DNA from: JBAZYZ01 sp041659085
GTDB lineage: Bacteria > Patescibacteriota > Minisyncoccia > Phycocordibacterales > VMEP01
Length of the DNA: 9,116 nt
Direction: 5' to 3'
NCBI GenBank assembly: GCA_041659085.1
Contig: JBAZYZ010000025.1
Coordinates: 1-9,116 of the forward strand
Position numbers and translations under genes: made by a program. Within the stretch, counting starts at the first letter, position 1, and the number at the start of each line of letters is the position of its first letter. Of the stretch, positions 5,282 through 9,116 are shown in pieces. The notes beneath the pieces are model-generated. The model worked only from the letters and a program-made list of their open reading frames with translations. It searched no databases and was not told the DNA's origin.

Positions 5282-6460
5282 ATGACCCGCAAAATAACAG
5301 TCGGAATAGACATCGGAACATTCTCCACGAAGGTCGTTGTAAGCGAACATTTTAAAGACCAGGCGATGCCATCCGTCATTGGCACCGGGTTCGCCGAATC
5401 AGACGGGCTCCGCCGCGGCTATATCGTGAATTTCGATGAGGCGGTCAAAAGCATAAAAAAAGCCGTAGCCGAAGCGGAAAAATCTTCAAGAGTGAAGATC
5501 AAACGGGCCTACGTCTCCATAGGCGGCATCAGTCTGGAGTCTGTCATATCTCACGGACAAGCTATTGTTTCGAGGGCTGACGGCGAAGTCTCAGACCTCG
5601 ATGTGAAGAAAGCGATGGAAGAAAGCGAGAAGGGATTGGGGGAACTGAAGAACAAAAAAATTATTCACTCTATTCCGGTTCGGTTCAAGCTGGAAGGAAA
5701 AGAGGTAATGGGGCGCCCGGTCGGACTCCGCGGGCTTAAGCTTGAAGTAAAAACGCTTTTTATAACGTCCCTTTCCCAACACTTTGACGATCTACTCGAG
5801 GCGGTGGAAAATGCCGGGGTTGAGGTAACCGACGTTGTGGCGTCCCCGATTGCGGCAAGTCTGGTAAGCCTCTCCAAAAGACAGCGCAATGTCGGCTGTA
5901 TTCTGGTAAACATAGGCGCTGAAACGGTTTCAATCGTCGTTTACGAAAATGATACGCCAATCTCGCTTGATGTTTTCCCTATCGGTTCAACCGACATCAC
6001 CAATGATATGGCTTTGGGACTAAAGATTGCCCCGGAAGAAGCCGAACGGGTAAAGATAGGTGGTAATGCCGATGCTTATTCACGCAAAAAACTGGATGAA
6101 ATTATAGAAGCAAGGTTGACGGACATATTCGAACTAATTGAATCGCATTTGAAAAAAATCGGACGTAACGGACTCTTGCCTGCGGGAATTATTTTAACCG
6201 GAGGCGGTTCCGGAATCTCCACCATAGAAGACCTGGCCAAAGCGTCTCTCAAACTTCCGGTGAAAGTATTCGGGCGTGAAGTGTCAGACCAGACAAAAGG
6301 AAAGATACGCGATTCGTCATGGTTTGTGGCATACGGTCTTTCGATACTCTCCGGCACGGGCACGGCAATAGAAGAAAACGGTTTTCTGCGCGACCTGAAA
6401 AGACTGCTTGGAAAAACGCGCGACGTTATTACTTCGTCAACCAAACAGCTGCTGCCGTAA
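5282..6460 (+). CDS. ftsA: Cell division protein FtsA
   Basis: Actin-like ATPase that tethers FtsZ filaments to the membrane and recruits the divisome. With ATG at 5282 it has 392 residues. Phosphate-1 motif: VGIDIGTFSTKVVV (7-20). The FtsA-specific 1C/SHS2 domain spans about 80-165 (YVSIGGISLESV at its start). Phosphate-2 motif: CILVNIGAETVSIVVYE (206-222), with Asn210 where Asp is common; some FtsA proteins, such as that of Thermotoga, also lack this Asp. Adenosine motif: IILTGGGSGI (303-312). FLRDLKRLLGK (368-378) may be the amphipathic membrane-targeting helix, though 14 residues follow it. The frame is open upstream to a TTG at 5204, but that extension is hydrophobic and unlike FtsA, so 5282 is preferred. 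ftsZ follows after 161 bases, with its own promoter. Confidence 0.95.
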   Translation: MTRKITVGIDIGTFSTKVVVSEHFKDQAMPSVIGTGFAESDGLRRGYIVNFDEAVKSIKKAVAEAEKSSRVKIKRAYVSIGGISLESVISHGQAIVSRADGEVSDLDVKKAMEESEKGLGELKNKKIIHSIPVRFKLEGKEVMGRPVGLRGLKLEVKTLFITSLSQHFDDLLEAVENAGVEVTDVVASPIAASLVSLSKRQRNVGCILVNIGAETVSIVVYENDTPISLDVFPIGSTDITNDMALGLKIAPEEAERVKIGGNADAYSRKKLDEIIEARLTDIFELIESHLKKIGRNGLLPAGIILTGGGSGISTIEDLAKASLKLPVKVFGREVSDQTKGKIRDSSWFVAYGLSILSGTGTAIEENGFLRDLKRLLGKTRDVITSSTKQLLP

Positions 6461-6496
6461 AATACGCGGAATATTAAGACAAAAAGCTTACTGTCG

Positions 6497-6535
6497 TAGC
6501 GGCGAAACTCCCGAATTTTAGGGGTTTTTACGCTA
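6497..6535 (+). terminator. Possible imperfect terminator after ftsA
   Basis: TAGCG (6497-6501) pairs with CGCTA (6531-6535). Inside this, AAA and TCCC (6505-6512) pair with GGGG and TTT (6521-6528) around an 8-base loop with one mismatch; the stem is followed by T-rich sequence. It is much weaker than the other terminators here but lies between the ftsA stop and the ftsZ promoter. Partial readthrough into ftsZ is likely. Confidence 0.35.
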
Positions 6536-6546
6536 AATTTCGGATG

Positions 6547-6574
6547 TTGCGCGCCATGTGCTATCTGCTATTAT
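6547..6574 (+). promoter_or_regulatory. Probable ftsZ promoter with extended -10
   Basis: TTGCGC (6547-6552) and TATTAT (6569-6574) are 16 bases apart, with TGC just before the -10 box (extended -10). Transcription would start near 6581, leaving a leader of about 40 bases before the ftsZ ATG at 6622. The only ribosome-site candidate in that leader is a weak AGAAAAG near 6605-6611. This is the best-scoring promoter by eye in the window, and it lets FtsZ be made in excess over FtsA. Confidence 0.55.
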
Positions 6575-6621
6575 AGAGGGCACATTACACATAATATTCT
6601 TTTTAGAAAAGCGACAACAAT

Positions 6622-7776
6622 ATGCCAAAAGTAAATCCGGAAATTGAAGCATTTGCCAGAATCAAAGTTATTGGGGTCGGGGGCTCCGGCAATAATGCCC
6701 TGAACCACATGATTTCTTCCAAGGTTACGGGGGTTGAATTCATAGCGGTAAACACAGACACACAAGACCTACACCACTCTCTGGCTAAAAAGAAAATTCA
6801 TGTTGGGAAAAATTTGACCAAAGGCTTGGGTGCCGGAATGAATCCGGAAATCGGCAAAAAAGCCGCGGAAGAAACTAAGGAAGAAATACAGGATGTATTG
6901 AAGGGCGCCGATATGGTTTTCATCGCGTGCGGAATGGGCGGAGGTACCGGCACGGGCGCCGCGCCGATAGTCGCGCGAATTGCCCGCGAGCAGGGTGTGC
7001 TCACAGTTGGAGTCGTCACCAAGCCATTTTTCTTTGAAGGAAGCCAGAGGATGAAAATCGCCGAAAAGGGACTGGAGGAACTTGAGAAGGAAGTGGACGC
7101 CCTTATTGTAATTCCAAATGACCGTCTATTGTCCATTGTTTCCAAGGACACGAGTGTAAAATCCGCCTTCGCCATGTGCGACGAAATACTGCGTCAGGCG
7201 GTAGAGGGCATTTCCGACCTCATAACGACACCCGGTATCGTAAACGTGGACTTCGCCGACATAAGGGCGGTTATGTCAGATGCCGGTTCGGCTTTGATGG
7301 GCATAGGACAGGCTTCCGGAGATAAGCGCGCCGAGAACGCCGCTCACGGAGCCATCAATTCCCCCCTTCTTGATATTGCCATAGACGGGGCCAAGGGTGT
7401 GCTGTTTGCCATCGCGGGAGGAGACGATCTTTCAATGAGCGAGGTCCAGGAAGCCGCAAAAATAATTACCGAGTCAATAGATAAGGACGCCAAAGTCATA
7501 TTCGGCGCGATTAAAGACGACAGGCTGAAGAAGGGAGAGATTAAAATTACAGTTATCGCCACCGGTTTCCCGACCAACAGTCCCAGAAAAACATCTTTAT
7601 TCCAAATGAGCGGCAAAGAGGAAAAAAAGGACGACAAAAAAGAAGTACCTTCCCCTTCCCTGCAAGATATTACAAAAAAACCCGAAGGCCGCGTTGACGT
7701 CACAATGAAAGACATGAAAGACGATGATGAGGACTGGACGGCAGTCCCGGCGTTTCTAAGGAGGGGCAAGAAATAG
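6622..7776 (+). CDS. ftsZ: Cell division protein FtsZ
   Basis: Tubulin-like GTPase that polymerises into the division ring at mid-cell. The 384-residue protein is complete. The nucleotide-binding start is VIGVGGSGNNALN (16-28), the tubulin signature GGGTGTG is at 106-112, and the catalytic T7 loop NVDFADIRAVM (208-218) has the Asp that drives GTP hydrolysis in the adjoining subunit. A low-complexity charged linker of about 50 residues (321-370) leads to the conserved C-terminal peptide DWTAVPAFLRRG (371-382), which binds FtsA and fits the FtsA gene just upstream. The end, GKK, adds a basic tail. The ATG at 6622 gives the usual short N-terminal arm. The reductase gene starts 2 bases after the TAG stop, so the two are probably co-translated. 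Confidence 0.98.
   Translation: MPKVNPEIEAFARIKVIGVGGSGNNALNHMISSKVTGVEFIAVNTDTQDLHHSLAKKKIHVGKNLTKGLGAGMNPEIGKKAAEETKEEIQDVLKGADMVFIACGMGGGTGTGAAPIVARIAREQGVLTVGVVTKPFFFEGSQRMKIAEKGLEELEKEVDALIVIPNDRLLSIVSKDTSVKSAFAMCDEILRQAVEGISDLITTPGIVNVDFADIRAVMSDAGSALMGIGQASGDKRAENAAHGAINSPLLDIAIDGAKGVLFAIAGGDDLSMSEVQEAAKIITESIDKDAKVIFGAIKDDRLKKGEIKITVIATGFPTNSPRKTSLFQMSGKEEKKDDKKEVPSPSLQDITKKPEGRVDVTMKDMKDDDEDWTAVPAFLRRGKK
7758..7766 (+). promoter_or_regulatory. Shine-Dalgarno sequence for the reductase gene, inside ftsZ
   Basis: AAGGAGGGG lies in the last codons of ftsZ, 12 to 14 bases before the ATG at 7779, longer than the usual 5-9. It is the only strong Shine-Dalgarno match ahead of a confident gene here. 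It also encodes the LRRG of the FtsZ C-terminal peptide, so the match could be partly incidental. Confidence 0.45.
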
Positions 7777-7778
7777 AA

Positions 7779-8708
7779 ATGGAATATGAACTTATTATTA
7801 TCGGCGGCGGACCTGCTGGAGCCGCCGCGGGAGTATACGCGTCGCGTAAGCGCTTGAAGACGCTTCTCGCAACTTATGATTTCGGCGGGCAATCCGTAGT
7901 ATCCGAAAAAATAGAGAACTGGATAGGCACTCCGGCCATCTCCGGAGCAGACTTGGCATCGTCGCTTAGAAAACATGTGGAGGTGTACGCAGGAGACATA
8001 CTCACGGTAAAAGAAGGGGAGAAAATAACTTCCGTCCAAAAAAACGGAGGCGTATTTGAGGTAAAAACCGAAAGCGGAAATTCATGGAGCGGAAAAACCG
8101 TCCTTATTGCCGCCGGCAGCGGAAGACGCAAACTTCAGGCCAAAAATGCCGACTTGCTTGAACACAAGGGTCTTACTTACTGCGCTTCATGCGACGGTCC
8201 GCTTTTTTCTGACATGGACGTAGTCGTTGTGGGTGGTGGCAACGCCGCATTTGAGACGGCTTCCCAACTCCTCGCCTACTGCAGAAGCGTAACCCTCCTA
8301 AACCACAGTGAAGGGTTCGCCAAGGCTGATCCAGGCACAGTTGAGAAAGTCCTCTCCAATCCTAAGATGAAGGCTATTGATAACGCGGAGGTAGTCGAGG
8401 TCAAAGGAGAAAAATTTGTCAGCGGGTTGGTTTATAAAAATAAAAAAACGGAAGAAACATTGGAGCTTGCGGTTTCAGGGATATTCGTCGAAATCGGACA
8501 GACTCCAAATACAGGCTTCGTAAAAGATTTGGTGGAGCTTGACCAGTACGGACGGGTCAAAATTGATGCCAGGACGCAAAAATCATCCACACCTGGCATC
8601 TGGGCCGCCGGCGATTGCTCCGACATCTTATATCACCAAAACAATATCGCCGCAGGCGATGCCGTAAAAGCCGTTGAAGATATATATCTCCATCTCCACG
8701 CGAAATAA
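7779..8708 (+). CDS. trxB: Thioredoxin reductase family protein, AhpF-like
   Basis: FAD-dependent disulfide reductase of 309 residues, the full TrxB length. The FAD site opens with IIIGGGPAGAAAGVYASRK (6-24) and closes with GIWAAGDCSD (273-282). The redox pair is Cys135/Cys138 in YCASCDGPLF, and the nucleotide-binding loop is VGGGNAAFE (151-159). Where classical TrxB has HRRxxxR, which reads the NADPH 2'-phosphate, this protein has LNHSEGFAKAD (174-184), closer to the LEFAPEMKAD of AhpF. CDGPLF and GIFVEIGQTPNT (234-245) also resemble AhpF, so NADH use is a reasonable inference. It lacks the N-terminal thioredoxin-like domain of AhpF, and its partner (thioredoxin, glutaredoxin-like protein or peroxiredoxin) is not in the window. 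It starts 2 bases after ftsZ and ends in a clear terminator. Confidence 0.92.
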   Translation: MEYELIIIGGGPAGAAAGVYASRKRLKTLLATYDFGGQSVVSEKIENWIGTPAISGADLASSLRKHVEVYAGDILTVKEGEKITSVQKNGGVFEVKTESGNSWSGKTVLIAAGSGRRKLQAKNADLLEHKGLTYCASCDGPLFSDMDVVVVGGGNAAFETASQLLAYCRSVTLLNHSEGFAKADPGTVEKVLSNPKMKAIDNAEVVEVKGEKFVSGLVYKNKKTEETLELAVSGIFVEIGQTPNTGFVKDLVELDQYGRVKIDARTQKSSTPGIWAAGDCSDILYHQNNIAAGDAVKAVEDIYLHLHAK

Positions 8709-8716
8709 CAAAAATA

Positions 8717-8746
8717 AAAAGGCCGCATAAATGCGGCTTTTTGTTT
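8717..8746. terminator. Bidirectional intrinsic terminator after the reductase gene
   Basis: GCCGCAT (8722-8728) pairs with ATGCGGC (8731-8737), extended by a G-T pair and AAAA/TTTT (8717-8742), with T-rich sequence on both strands. It starts 8 bases after the reductase stop. On the minus strand it lies just after the stop of the ORF at 8752-9087, so it may serve both. Confidence 0.9.
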
Positions 8747-8751
8747 GCCTT

Positions 8752-9087
8752 CTATCCAAAAAAGAGGCTGTGAAAAAAAGTACCAGACCTTTCCTTCATG
8801 CCTGCTCTTTGAAGACATGGGAGACACTGTCCGCATCGGCATATATATTCAGGACGCTGAACATTTACCGTGGAAGGAATGGGGTTGGAACCCACTGGCA
8901 ATGAAACGCCGCGGGGATTCTTAACCTTGAATTTCTTCCCAGCTTCGGCGGCGTACCTGTCCTTCCGCTTCTGCTTTTCACTCCGGCCGGCGGATTTTTC
9001 TTTCTCCCTGCCTCCATTGTTGCCCGATTCCTTTTTGCTCAAGGCCTTGCTGCCCTTTTGATGCTGTTGCCCTTTAACATGTGGCAT
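8752..9087 (-). CDS. Possible small basic protein of unknown function (111 aa)
   Basis: Not recognised; may not be a real gene. The frame begins with ATG at 9087, preceded by a G-rich run (AGGGGGGGG) that could serve as a Shine-Dalgarno, and ends at 8752 next to a terminator able to act on this strand. Residues 1-60 are low-complexity and strongly basic (KGSKALSKKESGNNGGREKE), as in a disordered nucleic-acid-binding tail. Residues 60-76 (RGVSLPVGSNPIPSTV) look like the spurious translation that appears where an ORF crosses the T-arm of a tRNA. The end (ICRCGQCLPC) has four close cysteines but no family I know. If this frame is not coding, 8747-9116 holds only the tRNA-like fold. Confidence 0.35.
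   Translation of the reverse strand: MPHVKGQQHQKGSKALSKKESGNNGGREKEKSAGRSEKQKRKDRYAAEAGKKFKVKNPRGVSLPVGSNPIPSTVNVQRPEYICRCGQCLPCLQRAGMKERSGTFFHSLFFG
8871..8966 (-). other. tRNA-like RNA fold (acceptor stem and T-arm, no canonical D or anticodon arm)
   Basis: On the minus strand GGAAGGA (8966-8960) can pair perfectly with TCCTTCC (8878-8872). Directly before the latter is a T-arm shape: GTGGG, loop TTCCAAC, CCCAT (8895-8879). The loop differs from the TTCRANY consensus by a C at the purine position. Between them ACGCCGC (8954-8948) pairs with GCGGCGT (8912-8906), closing one large stem-loop, so ordinary D and anticodon arms cannot be drawn. It could be a decayed tRNA, a tRNA-like RNA, or chance pairing within a coding region. 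Confidence 0.2.
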
Positions 9088-9116
9088 AACCCCCCCCTGT
9101 TGAACAACGAAAATGT

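Noticed and set aside
7344..8039. Long minus-strand frame (231 codons) opposite ftsZ and the reductase
   Set aside because: It is antisense to two strongly conserved genes, is Ser/Phe-rich as expected of a shadow frame, and has no recognisable domain.
8871..8966. Canonical tRNA-Ser/Leu gene on the minus strand
   Set aside because: Acceptor and T-arm shapes exist, but no D-arm with GG and no 5-bp anticodon stem with a 7-base loop can be drawn, so it is reported only as a tRNA-like fold.
8870..9061. Plus-strand frame starting MEGMGLEPTGNET
   Set aside because: The GLEPT pattern is typical of frames running antisense to a tRNA T-arm. The rest is hydrophobic antisense of the basic minus-strand ORF, with no ribosome site.
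1..9116. CRISPR arrays, insertion sequences, prophage genes or defence systems
   Set aside because: No spaced direct repeats, terminal inverted repeats, transposase or nuclease-like proteins were seen. The only inverted repeats are terminators and the tRNA-like fold.

Overview
This looks like a chromosomal housekeeping segment from a bacterium of the Candidate Phyla Radiation (Patescibacteria), most likely a Parcubacteria lineage. The reasons are the four-repeat S1 protein, the bS21 gene next to a YbeY with a TKGKLPxLPF-type N-terminus, the HisRS with a cysteine-rich insertion, and the near absence of Shine-Dalgarno sequences. Gene spacing is compact, all large genes read through in the standard code, and no mobile element, CRISPR array or canonical tRNA/rRNA gene was seen. 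The taxonomic call rests on protein character remembered from the family, not on a search.

Layout. Positions 1-1109 (+) encode ribosomal protein S1, possibly starting before the window. It converges on pth (peptidyl-tRNA hydrolase, -) across a perfect bidirectional terminator at 1112-1141. Upstream of pth on the same strand lies a 58-codon gene (1793-1969, -) of unknown function, closed by its own strong terminator. A divergent intergenic region then leads to a rightward run: lepB (signal peptidase I), hisS, a small DUF4406/nucleoside-deoxyribosyltransferase-like protein, rpsU (bS21) and ybeY. Next come ftsA, ftsZ and an FAD/pyridine-nucleotide disulfide reductase. The reductase converges across another bidirectional terminator (8717-8742) on a doubtful small basic ORF on the minus strand, which contains a tRNA-like RNA fold.

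How the genes work together. S1, bS21, YbeY, Pth and HisRS all serve translation: mRNA binding, the small subunit, 16S rRNA maturation, peptidyl-tRNA recycling and tRNA charging. LepB handles protein export. FtsA and FtsZ form the membrane-tethered division filament; FtsZ has the conserved C-terminal FtsA-binding peptide. The reductase directly behind ftsZ has a CxxC active site. Its sequence resembles the C-terminal module of AhpF more than classical TrxB, and it lacks the arginine motif that marks NADPH use.

Points worth a second look: a 12-bp terminator-like hairpin inside the first codons of ybeY, candidate -10 boxes so close to several start codons that transcripts may be leaderless, the unannotated 58-codon gene, the AhpF-like reductase, and the tRNA-like fold at 8871-8966. 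I see no clear evidence of a wholly new multi-gene system here.
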